Origin: Ramazzottius varieornatus
Lineage: Eukaryota > Tardigrada > Eutardigrada > Parachela > Ramazzottiidae
Direction: 5' to 3'
DNA: 64,000 bases
NCBI GenBank assembly: GCA_001949185.1
Contig: BDGG01000003.1
Span: 1,569,270 to 1,633,269, forward strand
Shown here piece by piece: positions 41,910-53,668 of this stretch. Position numbers and translations under genes: made by a program. Below the pieces are notes generated by a model. The model saw only the letters and a program-made list of their open reading frames with translations. It made no database searches and was not told where the DNA came from. The first letter of the stretch is position 1. Every line of letters begins with the position of its first letter.

Positions 41910-43286
41910 TCAGTGTTTGAACTGCTTTGCACATGATGCCATCGCGCGCGCTCTGGCTAATAGCCGATTGATAGCTGTTCGAAATTCTTTGCTACCGATG
42001 TGGTACAATAGCGGGTTCAACAGAGAATTCGTAAAAGACAGTACGTAAGAAAAAGAGTAGAAAGCTTCGTTTTGATACTTCGGCAGGAAAGTCATCAGTG
42101 AGAAGTAAGCGTAGCTCGGTGTCCAGCAGACAGTGAAGCATATGACCAACGAAACCAGCAACCGCAATGCTCTTCGGTCCTTCTTCCGAATATATCGGCG
42201 CAGCAGACTTCCGCCCACCATCGAACCCAAAGACGCCACGCTTTGTTTCTTACGTCCAGAGCGGCCATCATTATCCCTCGTTGACACCGCGTGCCCCTTG
42301 CTTAATGGCGCAATTACCCCCAGATCAAGGTTCCTGCCGTTCAGAGTCATGTTGACCCCGCTTGCCTCCATGACTGCTGACGAAAACAAATGCTGACTAA
42401 CGGGCGAGTAGGATAAATGGTGCAGAGTGCGGCTGGGACTGCTTGCTAGTGTCAGGTGCACGTGTGTGCAAGAAGGACTAGTGTCAGTGCTGTATAACCG
42501 GCAAGTGCAGCACGACTTCAACGTCAACCCACCTGGAACCACAGCAGCACCGGTACTAGCGGCGCCCGATGATCCTCCCGCTGGGCCACGCACCCCAAGG
42601 CTCGAAAGTGACTGCCGTAATTTGATACCGATAATAACGTTGGTGATGATGACCGTAACATGAGGAAGATAATAGCCGAGGAACTGAGCGGAAACTGTCC
42701 ACGATTTAACCATTTCCAGATCTTGGTAACACATTCGCGACTCATCGTCTTTGGCCGTCCTTCTCTCAATCAAGAATCCAGGAAGAACGATCAAATTCAC
42801 GGCCACCCACATTACCGCAATCGTCAAGGCACTGAGACGCCGCGAATGGTAGGTTCGATAGCCGATGGGGTACGTGATGGCCCACAACCGGTCCAGGCTG
42901 ATGAACATGAGCGAGTACGCTACAGCTATGGTCACGATCCAGTCGATGTACAGCCAAAGGTCGCAAGCGGCTCGAGTGGACGGCCACACCCCGGACCGAT
43001 TGTAAATGAAGTAAAAGACGGTGTCGATGCTACCGATAATGGTATCGCATACACCCAAATTGCACAAGTAATAGTTGAACGGAGTCCATAATTTCCGATC
43101 GGTTACGAAAGCCAATAGGACGATGACGTTGAGCACTGTACTGAGGAGCATAATGGGCACGAGGAGCCATGTTGCAATGATGGCCGGCAAACTGACTTTC
43201 GGTTCCAGATTCACGGGTTGTATGACGGTAATATTGGTCAAGTTCAAAGGCGCAAGGATGAGATTGAAGATGACGGAACTTGACAT
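41910..43286 (-). CDS. Rhodopsin-class GPCR, aminergic/muscarinic-like, intronless
   Basis: One exon of 458 aa with seven hydrophobic helices. Helix 1 is WLLVPIMLLSTVLNVIVLLA with the conserved Asn. Helix 3 runs from CDLWLYIDWIVT to FISLDRLWAITYP, with an Asp at the position that binds the amine in aminergic receptors. The DRY box reads DRL. Helix 6 has CFTVCWTPSYAYF and helix 7 NSLLNPLLYHI (NPxxY). The third intracellular loop is about 150 residues, rich in Ser, Gly and Cys, as in muscarinic and other Gi/Gq amine receptors. NLTNIT near the N-terminus gives N-glycosylation sites. The overall feel is closest to muscarinic acetylcholine receptors, but the ligand is not decidable. The start is the ATG at 43286; an upstream in-frame TTG was rejected. 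Confidence 0.9.
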   Translation of the reverse strand: MSSSVIFNLILAPLNLTNITVIQPVNLEPKVSLPAIIATWLLVPIMLLSTVLNVIVLLAFVTDRKLWTPFNYYLCNLGVCDTIIGSIDTVFYFIYNRSGVWPSTRAACDLWLYIDWIVTIAVAYSLMFISLDRLWAITYPIGYRTYHSRRLSALTIAVMWVAVNLIVLPGFLIERRTAKDDESRMCYQDLEMVKSWTVSAQFLGYYLPHVTVIITNVIIGIKLRQSLSSLGVRGPAGGSSGAASTGAAVVPGGLTLKSCCTCRLYSTDTSPSCTHVHLTLASSPSRTLHHLSYSPVSQHLFSSAVMEASGVNMTLNGRNLDLGVIAPLSKGHAVSTRDNDGRSGRKKQSVASLGSMVGGSLLRRYIRKKDRRALRLLVSLVICFTVCWTPSYAYFSLMTFLPKYQNEAFYSFSYVLSFTNSLLNPLLYHIGSKEFRTAINRLLARARAMASCAKQFKH

Positions 43287-45542
43287 ACCGAAGCTGTCGT
43301 TACATGTGCAAGATATTAAGATCAAAAGGTTGATTCGAACAAGGGAGAAGAAATTTAAGATGGCGATAATCGTAATAGCGATAAGATAGAGGAATGGGGA
43401 TGAGTGAGCGATTCTGCAACAGATTCATAGTACACTAATGGCGTGGTACATCGTCAGGTACCTCAGCGCTGCTAAAAATAAGCACGTATTAAAGTGCCTT
43501 CATATCCCGTTAGAGTATCATCAAAGGGGATGTAAAGTATCGTCTAGGCTGTTGGGAGTTGATACTCTGCGGATTTGCAAGCTGATCATCGCTCGTCATC
43601 CTCGGCTAAGGTGGGAAAGGCACTGCGGCGCAGTGACGTCATCAACACACTTGTTCCACTGTCTAATCGTGGGAAAAACAGCAGGAGCCAGTGGCGGTAT
43701 GTACGCGTAATCAAGATTAGGTTTGGTATCGAGGTACTCAAATTCTCGGCGTCATGATCAGCAGGTCGACCTGTAAATTGGGGGGTGTGTTTGTGGATAC
43801 TGGTAAACACTGACCCCATATGTCTTCAGACGAATGATACTGCATCCCAACAAACGTTTTTTTCCGACATCGCACATACAGTGTGCGCCAAAATGGTCAC
43901 CCCAAACTGGGCGGAGAATTTGGGCGTGGTTTCCCTGCATGACGTGATAAACGATCCATTAAATATCAAGAAATCAGCAGGCTATAGCTGTATCAGCATT
44001 CGACTGGTTAATCCCACCCAGATCAACGCCCAGATTGAAGTGACCATATTGGCATACACTGTACAAAGATGGGGCTATGCCTGGTACCGACACTCCGTTT
44101 TTAAGTCAGTTGCCCGATGTTGCAAGTGTTATGATCATAAAGCGATTGGCAAAGTTTAGCGGTTGCGGAGTTGATTGCACTAAGTTGTGAGTAGAGGGAG
44201 GGAAGCAAGAGACGACTGAGCACATGGAATGATGCAGGCTAACAGAGCCCGGTAGGAACAGCCCCCACACAGACCAAACTACAGTGGGCCACATGCAGTG
44301 CTGCCGCTCTTTGTCAAGGTTTGGAGATGAGTCTCCATTTTGTGAAACGGTTCAAAATTTTTATAAAGGACTGCTCTATCCATGTTTCTTCGTCGGAAAA
44401 GTCCTTAAACTCAGTACGGCTAAGATAAACGATTTTGCGCGATTTTGGTGCGCATGTCGTCCATAGGCAATAGGTCTGGGTGAGGCACTGGTACCGCCAA
44501 ACCTTGCCAGGCGCAAGACGTATTCAAACTTGCACATCGGCTGCCGTGGCTTCCTGATGTCGCTACCAGGCATAGCCTTATATATATTGACTGTACGTAA
44601 CCGGTAATCATCCGGATTGACTTATTTTCGTGGAAGTAGAAGGTAAACTAATCCTACGTCATGTGACATACGTCTTTCTATCTCTTCGTTTGCACTTCTT
44701 CCCCCAATGCAAATTTCGCAAATAAAATAAGATTAATTTTGGATTTTTATACACGATAGTTATACCGGGTACGAGGATCTGGTCCTAACTTTGCCCGCGG
44801 TTAAAACTTTCTACTGATATGACATGCATCCGTCACAAGCTTAAAGTCAACAGCAGATCCTCGTACGAAGGTGGGCGCTGAAATATGGTTCGCCGAATGG
44901 TCCAGCTCTCGGAGCAGATTGCAATTGATGACGACCGGAGAGGCTTTGAACATGCGATTCAAGGGTGGATCGGTGTGGATGGAGTATGCGTCGGATGTGC
45001 CGACAGCTATTCGGGTCGACCGGAATGCCAAGAAAAAAGAACAGGCATAATTATGCGACGGCTTAGCTAGGACAAAAGAATGTCCGACAGATGTGGTTCG
45101 CCGCGGAAGAAGGATGATATATAAGCTACTGGCCCAGGGCAAGTTTGGCAGACTTCCTGTGCGATGCTTGGAATATCGGAACACCGAAATGGAGACGGAC
45201 TGGTAACGGTACGTAGCAGAAATTCGATTGTCTCGGATACATACTGTATTTTCTCTAAGCTTTCGCGCAGTCACGTGACAGGTCAGTAAATATTGTCTGG
45301 CGGGGATAAAAAACTTCAATGCCCCCACTCAAAAATTCCTGGACAATCAAGTGCAGCTATGTGCCACAATCAAACAATCGGTGATAGGAAGCTCTGGGTG
45401 TAATTCACTAGTCTGTCACGTGAATTCGCGAAACCCTAGAATACAGTATATCCTCGTAATATTATGGTCTGAGCTGATATTATCAGCAAACTTCTTCGCT
45501 CAATGGACGATTTTTGTGTAATCCCGCTTTGCTCCTTTTGGT
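43287..45542. other. Long intergenic region with a MITE relic
   Basis: No gene recognised. At about 44766-44880, ACGAGGATCTGGTCCTAACT and GATCCTCGTACG resemble the innermost MITE at 55331-55435 (GAGGAGCTGGACCCAACTTT), suggesting a diverged copy. The minus-strand open stretch 44801-45328 overlaps that relic and has no ATG start or motif, so I do not call it a gene. Confidence 0.35.
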
Positions 45543-46347
45543 CGGTGCTGTTCCAATATGACTTTTTGGATTTTAAGTGCAATTACGATTAATGGGAGCA
45601 CCACTGGCGGCTGCAATTTCAATTATCTAACTTGCAGCTCAGGTACATTAGCAATTAGGATTAATCGAAATTCAGCTCCCGACAGCAATTGTAATTATTT
45701 CAATTGTTGAGGTTCATTTCTGAGATTCGGATATTCATACAATAGTGTTGAAGCAGCTTAAGTCTCTCGTTCCGTGCGCGTGGAATGACCGACAGATGTT
45801 TGGTACGAAGCACGTTGTACTCAAGGCATTGAATACGGACGCGCTGATTGACCAGGTACCGTAAAACCCCCTCAATCCTCGCGCGTACTTCATCATATTT
45901 GCGAAACAGCCCCTTTAGAGGTTGGTAGGAAACAATGTCGCGACCGGGGTTCAATTTCGCGCGTACGCTGATACAGCGCGAGTGCTCACGAAGCAACCCA
46001 GTAAGGATCCAGTTTTAAAGCAGTAAGCACCTTGCTTCCTCGTGCGACAAACACATGCGCACACACATTCGCCCAATCAAGCCCCAGAACACGCAAAAAT
46101 CCCATAACTTGATACACCCACGTGAGTTTCATTACACTTTTGGCGCAGATTCAGTAACTACAATTGCTGGATTTTGCTTTTCAGTTATCAATTATAATTT
46201 CTTATATTTTTCAAATTCTAATACAGTTCTAATTAATATTGGAATTGTCTAGCCTGGGATTTGCAATTTCAATTGTCATATTGGAATCTCAAAACGGTCG
46301 TTTTTGGCCATTTTCAATTATCAATTGTAATGATCGGAATAGCACCG
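45543..46347. mobile_element. Possible non-autonomous element with CGGTGCT termini
   Basis: CGGTGCTGTTCC at 45543 and GGAATAGCACCG ending at 46347 are inverse apart from one base. The interior, especially 45570-45720 and 46160-46335, is full of AATTGCAATT-like short palindromic words. No target duplication was clear and no transposase is present. Confidence 0.5.
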
Positions 46348-47079
46348 CTTTGAGTGACGCCGTACGACATACGCCAAACGGCCTAGTGTCGGAGCGCGGG
46401 CCCTAGGGATTTCTGATAGGTGAGGGGTCAAATAAAAGTTTTGGGGCAAAGCATTGTTTTTCATTTAACCTCCGAAAATTCACAATGCTTCGACGCACTT
46501 CAAAGCGATCCGGGAGGCTGTATTTCGAGCCGTCATCAGACTGGCTGCTTCTAGGTTTCGACCAACGCCCCCCACGCATGCTGGAATCGCATGGGCGGGA
46601 ACTTCCGGCGCAACCTAGGGGCCAGCCTAACAGCAGTTTTACGATATTTACAGTGTGGGAATCCATGTTGGCGATCGCTCCCGCATCAACTTCGGTTAGT
46701 TGGAACTGATGAGACAAGCACCAACGCATCCACTATGTCAAACAGGGTCTTTATCAGGTACTCGTTTCCCTGGGATCGACAGCCATATCGTTATCATCGA
46801 TGGCGGAAGACAGGATGGCGCTAAATCCTTTCTGCAGTTGGTCGATACTTCCGCTCCGAAGAAGAACAAAAGCGAATTCTACCACGATACTGGGGAAACA
46901 GGTAAAACAAACAGCAAGGTCGTTTTTACAAAAGTGACGCATGCTTACCGCCCTTAACACTCGGGTCGCCGGGTGTTCCGTGCACCTCTTCCGCGCATCC
47001 AGCCGCGGACTACACCCTGTCCCAGCCAACTTGCTATCACCTCTTCAAAGAATTCCTGTACATTCCAGAATGAAATTAA
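46348..47079. other. Intergenic, no feature recognised
   Basis: Plus-strand frames at 46485-46709 and 46700-46957 are open but show no family motif. Nothing supports a gene. Confidence 0.35.
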
Positions 47080-48108
47080 AATTCTCAATCTAATTCTATA
47101 TAATCCCCCTTCTTGTCCAGCATCTTTTGAACTCGACTTTCCCAGGACAAAAGTGGTCGACGGATGACTCCGAGGTCGAAGTTCGCGCACACCTCTTGAA
47201 GGACCTTGCTTAGACCAGCGATGAAATTTTCAAAATTCCATTGATGGCATAATCAAAAGGAGCCAAGTCAGGGCTGTTGGCCATCCAATGGTCCTGCGGA
47301 ATGTTGTTTGGATGGTTCTTTGAGTCAGAATCGTAACGTGAGATTTTGTGCTGTTGAGATGCACCGTGATATCGTTTGGATTTTTGGAGTAGGGCCGGGA
47401 ATGTCGTTCTTCACCATCGGCGACAGGGCATTGTCGATGAAGTACTGCGCTGTGACTTTTGCATTACCGTCAACAACATAGGGTTTTGAAATTCCATTCC
47501 AACAGATCCTAGTGGCGACCATAATCTGTTTGGGCCACTGCTTCACCAGCTTTGCGCCATTCATCCGGAACCTCTAGGAATCGGTCGGTGAAGAAATACT
47601 CGCCTTCGCTGTTGCAAGCATCAAGAGTGATTCACGTTTCATCCATGGTGAAGATTTTCTTGACTCTGTTACCCCACAGGTATGAGACAAACAGCTTTCC
47701 GCGCTCGTACCTCTGAGCTTTCTGAGCATTCGTCAGGTGGTGCAGGTTCTTCTTCTTACGCGCGACCAGACCCAAATTTTGATTGATGATCCGGTTTACA
47801 GAGCTAGGAGAACATTGTAGCTTACGGGCAAGCTTTTTTTGGGAATCCGGACGCTCCTTGAGGACTGCTGTCTTCACTTTCTTAATGCTGTCCTTGGTAC
47901 ACACCGAGGGGAGGTTTTGCGCAGGAAGCTGTTTATCCGGTTTGGCCCATCCGACTCCGTTCGTTCATTCTTTTCTGATGAGTTTGCCGATCGTCTTGTA
48001 ATGGATAGGAGTTCCGAGGCTGAGCAGTTGCTCTGAAATTTTCTTATGCGACAAACGTTGCTTGTGCAGTGCCATCACCATGGCCTTTGAACCAGTTTCT
48101 GAACCCAT
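47080..48108 (-). mobile_element. Tc1/mariner-type transposase relic, copy 1
   Basis: From ATG at 48108 the minus strand reads MGSETGSKAMVMALHKQRLS, a helix-turn-helix start. Then comes QKKLARKLQCSPSSVNRII (second DNA-binding helix), the first catalytic Asp in IFTMDET, and later parts including ITVHLNSTKSHVT (second Asp degenerated to Asn). Stops (for example in KEFIRKE*) and frameshifts show it is dead. The same gene is repeated head to tail just downstream in coordinate, 48316-49080. Confidence 0.85.
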
Positions 48109-48315
48109 TTTGAAAGCAAACTCAACAAGAGATATCTCAAAAGATGCGGAAGTGAAAATGGATTATGAAATCAGCTGAGATGACAAAGAAACAAGTACAG
48201 GGATTTTTGTTTACAGCCTAGTTTCAAGTGGTAGCAAGTTGGCTGGGGCAGGGTGTATGACTATGACATGAGCTATGGTGGTCACCCGTGGGCTATGATG
48301 GTTACCGTCCTTCCA

Positions 48316-49080
48316 CCTAAAATTTTTTTTGAAGTCCGTTTATGGCATATTCTGGTGGAGCCAGGTCAGGGCTGTTGGCCATCTAAACGCAATCCAGAAT
48401 GTAATTCGGATGGTTCTCTTCCATCCATTCTTGGGTCAGTTTGTCCACGTGAGACTTGGCGGAGTCGAAATGCACGGTGATTTTGTGTGAATTTTTGCCA
48501 TGCAGCCGGGGTAGGTTTTCTTTGATCATCTTCGACAGGACATCATCAATGAAGTAACGGGCTGTCACTTTGGTATCGCCATCAACGACGTAGGGCCTCG
48601 ACATTCCGTTCCAGGAGATTCCTACGGCGACCATGATCTTTTTAGGCCAAGCCTTCACCGGCTTTTTGCACCAGTCTTCGGGAATTTCCAGCGCGCCGTC
48701 CGTGTACTAATATTCCCTTTCGGAGTTACAGTCGTCGAGAGTCAACCAAGTCTCGGCCATTGGGAAGATCTTTCTGATTGTATCACCTCTCAGATACAGA
48801 ATAAACATTTCACCGCGTTCGCACCTTTGTTCCTTCTGTACTGCCGTTAGGTGACGGACTTTTCTTGCGCGCTACCAAACCTAGATCTTGACAGATGATC
48901 TGGCCTACAATATAGTGGGAACATCCAAGCTTACGGGTAAGGTTCCGCTAAGAATCTGGTTCCTTTTTCTAGGACTGCTTCCAGGCTTGAAAGTCGCGCA
49001 GAGATTTCCTTCAGCGACAACCGTTGAGTGCGTAGAGCCGTCACCATGGCTCTCGTTTCAGAAGTCGTTTTCGGAGGCAT
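48316..49080 (-). mobile_element. Tc1/mariner-type transposase relic, copy 2
   Basis: From ATG at 49080 the minus strand reads MPPKTTSETRAMVTALRTQR, parallel to copy 1. After a region of stops, 48658-48383 holds WPKKIMVAVGISWNGMSRPY, KVTARYFIDDVLSKMI and HFDSAKSHVDKLTQEWM, with the second catalytic Asp retained. It is more truncated in the middle than copy 1. The DNA just 5' of both copies (48130-48230 and 49090-49190; TCAAAAGATGCGG and ATTATGAAATCAG) is also homologous, so each is an element rather than a gene duplicate. Confidence 0.85.
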
Positions 49081-49215
49081 TTCAAAATTAAACTTATTGA
49101 ACGACATTTCAAAAGATGCGGCATTGAAAATGAATTATGAAATCAGTCGAGATGATGGAGAGATCAGTACATTGATTTTTTTATAGCGCTTTATTTTAGG
49201 TCGTAGACACTTGGC

Positions 49216-51184
49216 CCATCCACACTGTATTTATAATTCGGAACGGCAAAGAATACGCGCACCATAATATTCATTCTTCACACGTTCGTGGAACGAAGCT
49301 GGACGGTCAGCGATAACGCTGTATCTAGTCACATACATCTGGCCTTACAGGCATTTTGTCCAAACACCCGCAGTGTTGTGCGCTGCATTTTTTCACCAGA
49401 AGGTCAAACTCTACCCGGATAATGTCCTCCAAAATCTACTACCTTCAGAAGGTTAAAGGACTGACACAAACTCTAATTTGAACCAATGACAAAACTTTTA
49501 TCCTCGAAAATCCACCACCTTCAGAAGGTCAGAAGAAAAGAAAAACGTTACAGAAACATCGAAGGCCAAATACATACAACACATCGTATTAATACGATTA
49601 TTATATTCATGTTGCACGACTAAAAGTACGTACAACATGGATACAAATTAACGGCGCAATAGCCACCATCTTAAGATAAACTAATTTTTCTGTGGCCAAA
49701 CCTCCGCCAATCGGCGGCTTCCCAGTGAAGCTGAGGGTTTTGCGAGGTAAACCTGATTTGCTGATGTCACACCAGCACAAACCATAAAAAAATCCTGACG
49801 ATCCTGTGATTTCCCCCGACGGGGAGGTGGAGCCTAATTGGAATGAGTTTTTGATTGTGACTTGCTCGCTTCCCGCTGCGCGTTTACTTTAGCCAAATTT
49901 CGTTTTTCGAGTTCCGGATTCTCGCCTTTCTCTGACAAATTATTTATCTCGTCGATTCGACTTCGTAAGTCAGCCGTGGTTGGTCATCTCGAACACGGAG
50001 GGACTTCGTGTTCGAGTCCTGCAGTCGGATCCCGGAGGGAGAAGGATGGAAAAGGTCGGAGTGTAAGGACACAAGTATCCACAGCTGATGCAGCCATCGG
50101 AGGCTACTGTGACTGCCGATGTTTAACTGCACCCTTTTCGAAAGTGCTGCCTGCTTCTCAACTTTGTCGTTGGTACCAGAAGCAGCAGTGGAGTTTTTTT
50201 CTGCCTTAGCGTAGGGCTCTTGAACTTTGTGCACTTGTTTCAGGTGGCAACCCGTAGCCGGACATGCGTTCATCAGCGATATCGCTGTGGGATGATCAAA
50301 TAATCAGGTTACTTGTTTAAGTTGGTTTCTCTGTGGGTCGGAAATCGGAGGGCTCGGAATAGCCACCGTCTGGGATTTCGCTCCCTTCTTGATACCTGTT
50401 TGCACTGTTCTAGAGCTCATCTATGCACGGATGTTTCTTTCTCATTTGTATCCAGATTGTCTCAGCTCAAAAGAAATCGGACATCGCTGTTAACGTTCTT
50501 CTCTGTCGACGCTGTTATTTTCTTGAGCGATATCGCTGCGTTCCATGGCTTCCTGCAGCGAGTCTTGTCACCTGTCTACATATGTACATAGATGTCTGGA
50601 ATTTCTGCTCCTGCTCTTTTTCTGTCGGTGTAAGGAGCAGTGGAACAGAAAATAATCAAAATCATCATTTTGGGTTTTATTGGAGTTTTGGTCACAATGA
50701 AAACCTTGAAAAGTTCAGAACTTTTTCACGTCCCATAGACATATATTTCCCAGCGTAAGCCAGTAATGTGATTTTCATGTTGTTATTTGGGTTGATATCT
50801 GGACAATAGCTGAAACCTCGAGGATTCCAGAACGTTTCAGCGACGGTTCTGAGGGTTTTGGCAACAGGGTTGGTCCCACCACCTTCCAGACCTCAGCGCG
50901 TCTATGCCGACATGTATCCCGGATTAACCCCAACATCCCGGGAACGGACGGTGTCACGTTCAGCGCGTCACGTATCCCTCGCAACAACCCCTGCGTCACT
51001 GAGAAGCTGAAGGTTGCTGGAGGGATTGCTGGAGGGGTGAAAAAAAGCAAGGAGCGAGCAGGGGAAGAAGGAAGAGTTCCCATAAGGAATCAAACCAATC
51101 GGCTGAGCGTTGGTCGGTAACACATCACAGATCGCACATCGAAACTCTTAGCAGTCCATCCGCCTACATTTGTGGCCGGCCGGT
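49216..51184. other. Long intergenic region, weak coding hints only
   Basis: A minus-strand frame ending in TAG at 49834 is charged and helix-like (NPELEKRNLAKVNAQREASK), and the neighbouring 50273-50120 also reads plausibly. No in-phase splice pair could be built. A near-repeat, ACCTTCAGAAGGT, occurs at about 49440 and 49512. No confident gene. Confidence 0.35.
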
Positions 51185-51616
51185 GCTGATGCCAGTGTTG
51201 AACAAAGTACCGGTACTACCCGGTAATACCTGTAATAAGTACCGATTTCGCAGTACTTTACCCGGTACTGACGGCCGATACGTGTACTTTGGTGTATGTA
51301 CAGTAGGTGCGCGAAGCTAAAAGTGCTTCTTGAAACGACGATCACCAGGTGCACCCGCTGATCAGCAGTCCAGAATTTCAAAGCGAGTTTCTGATTTATG
51401 CTCCGGTCGATATGCTCCTACTGTTCGTATGAATCGTATCTTACCTTGAATGCTTCTTTTTTCGCGGTACTTTCGGTATTCTTTTTGGACAGTACTTTGC
51501 CGGCGGCATTACCTGTGAATCTTGCCAAATAACGATACTTTACCTGCGAGGCAAGCCGAGATACTTTACTTTACTGAGTACCGAAAAACCAGTACTTGTT
51601 CAACACTAGCTGATGC
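51185..51616. mobile_element. hAT-like MITE with perfect 8-bp duplication
   Basis: The 416-bp element 51193-51608 starts CAGTGTTGAACAAAGTAC and ends with the near-inverse GTACTTGTTCAACACTA. The duplication GCTGATGC flanks it at 51185-51192 and 51609-51616. CAGTGTTG termini with 8-bp duplications are typical of hAT transposons. The interior repeats GTACTTT and CCGGTA words. Confidence 0.9.
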
Positions 51617-52234
51617 CTACATTCCTGCCCATCACCACAGCCATTTAAAGGGAAGGGCCCCGTACCTCGGCCCCTACGAAAATTTCCCCTAACATACTCT
51701 ATCCCCTAACCAGCAAACCTAACAGCCTCGAACCCGAAGAACTCTTGTCTCGGAAAAAAACAGAGCCAGACTCGAACACCGCTGTCCCTTAACAGCGTCG
51801 AGCCCGAACAACTTCGACCCCGAGGAACCTCCGACCGAAGACCGCATTCTTCAAAGAACGCTCTCCGCCACACACATCTTCTGAAAGGCCCCCGAATCAT
51901 TGATTGAAGGGTTTTCGAAAACCCTCAAATAACTGCTTCGCCGAATCTTTAACGAATATTCCAATAGATTCATCCGTGCAGAAGATTCTGGTTTTTGATG
52001 TACGTGTGGCTCCCGAAGATAGCGGTATCCCAACCTCTGGACGACTTAATGACTTGACCAAGTTTGGACTGTTACTGACAACAGAAACAGAATCTGTCTC
52101 CTCCAGAACCACCAAGATACCATAAATAATTTCTTTATCCATGACGGAGTACGTTCTTGCTAGAGTATCTAAACCGAATTCGAACTGAAAACACTCAAAA
52201 AACTTATGAAGAACATTCGGAACGTTTACTGTAA

Positions 52235-52619
52235 TACCTCCCAAAATTCATGTACGTCACAGCCACTATTTTCTTTACGGAGATTGCGAATCAACAACTG
52301 GCATACCCAAATACGTCAGCATATTACGTCATTTCGCACTCTAAAATGATTTAACTTTACCGTAGATTCTAATTCCTGGGACGATTCTTCATCTTTCTAA
52401 TGTTTCAAAACACCAGACGGAAATATCAGAGATAGGAGAAAATGGGAAAACTGTTATCGAACGCAAAATTCACTTTTTGGAGGAAGTGTTCGGCCGACCA
52501 GCTGATTTTCAACTGACGTAAGTGACGTCAATAACATTCACACCGGCAGTTTATCGCAAACGCAGCATATACGTCCTAATAGAAATGGTGCTTGTGACGT
52601 ACGTGAATTTTGGGAGGTA
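52235..52619. mobile_element. TA-flanked MITE
   Basis: CCTCCCAAAATTCATGTACG (from 52237) pairs with its inverse CGTACGTGAATTTTGGGAGG (to 52617), flanked by TA on each side. 381 bp, no coding capacity. The stretch 51617-52234 before it holds no gene; a minus-strand frame at 51897-52244 reaches into the element and is not supported. Nothing is seen in 52620-53289. Confidence 0.85.
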
Positions 52620-53289
52620 ATACAGTACTAAAGTTTGTAATTATCTCAATTTGAAAGAAAAGCTCCCGTGCAAATCGTGCTGTGGGACTCACCATTTGTG
52701 TGTTCAGCACGGTATGCATCGATTCGATCGATGCAAAGGTCTACCACGCAGAATCATCCAGTAGACGGCGCTTCGCTCCCCTGCGTATTACTGTACATGC
52801 CAAGTCCACTCAAGGCACGAAACTCAAGCAATAAACGAAATGATTTCTTCAGGGGAGCATCAGTTCGGTGTGGAAGTTGCCGGTGTTCTCTTCATGCAAT
52901 AAAGTATGGTGTTTTCATATAATATTTATACAGTGATAATTCTCTCATCTTGAATACGTCAAAAGCCAAGTTAGCATAGTGTGCGGTGAACATTTGAGTT
53001 TACTTCTCGTGGTCCAGCAAACGTAGGAAAAGCCAAAGATGGCGCTCTACAGCATGGCAGTCTCTCGCGTGACGACAGACGATGTTTGTGTTTGCCATAC
53101 GCAAACCACCAACTATCTCCCTCGACCATGTAAAAATCGCTCTTGCGACTTATTCAAGAAGTGAGAATTATAACTGTACCAGATATAGATAAATATAAAA
53201 TACTGAAGAGATGGCGGGACGAGAAAACCGAACTGCAAGGTAGAAAACACCGAGCTTATATGCAATGACCAATAGGCTTTACTTCATCA

Positions 53290-53640
53290 TGATCTACACC
53301 GGAAAATTGCACTGGAAGGATCAGCACTCTGTACGAGCGTCACTTCGGATCGAAAATTCCGTGGATTTTTAGTGCTGGATGTTTTTCTCGTGACCCATAC
53401 AGTAATTGATACCGTTGTTGGAATGCGCTCAGTACTGATAGTGCTGCGAATTACGTCATCATGCCAGTAAACTACACCTGCACTGTATCCCTGATTGCTT
53501 GATTTTCGTCCATCATTAAACTTGACTGGGGAGCAGTCTTTGATCGAAGGTATAGATACTTTCTGTTTCCCCGCCGGATAATATTTACCAGGACAGTCAC
53601 GTGATTCGCAGAACCTTCGAGGGAATACAGTATGCTTTGA
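53290..53640. repeat. Repeat shared with the PPP1R3-type intron
   Basis: 53440-53637 is the reverse complement of 8230-8405 with moderate divergence (shared ATCATGCCAGTAAACTACAC and CGAGGGAATACAGTA). The remainder to 53290 continues the unit without a visible partner. It abuts the 3' end of the Ly6-like gene at 53669. Confidence 0.65.
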
Positions 53641-53668
53641 CCTACGCGACGACGACGTCGACAGCGTC

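Noticed and set aside
44801-45328. Minus-strand open frame of 175 codons
   Set aside because: No ATG at its start, no motif, and it overlaps a MITE relic at 44766-44880.
51897-52244. Minus-strand frame of 115 codons with protein-like look
   Set aside because: Its beginning lies in the terminal repeat of the MITE at 52237-52617 and no family or splice partner was found.
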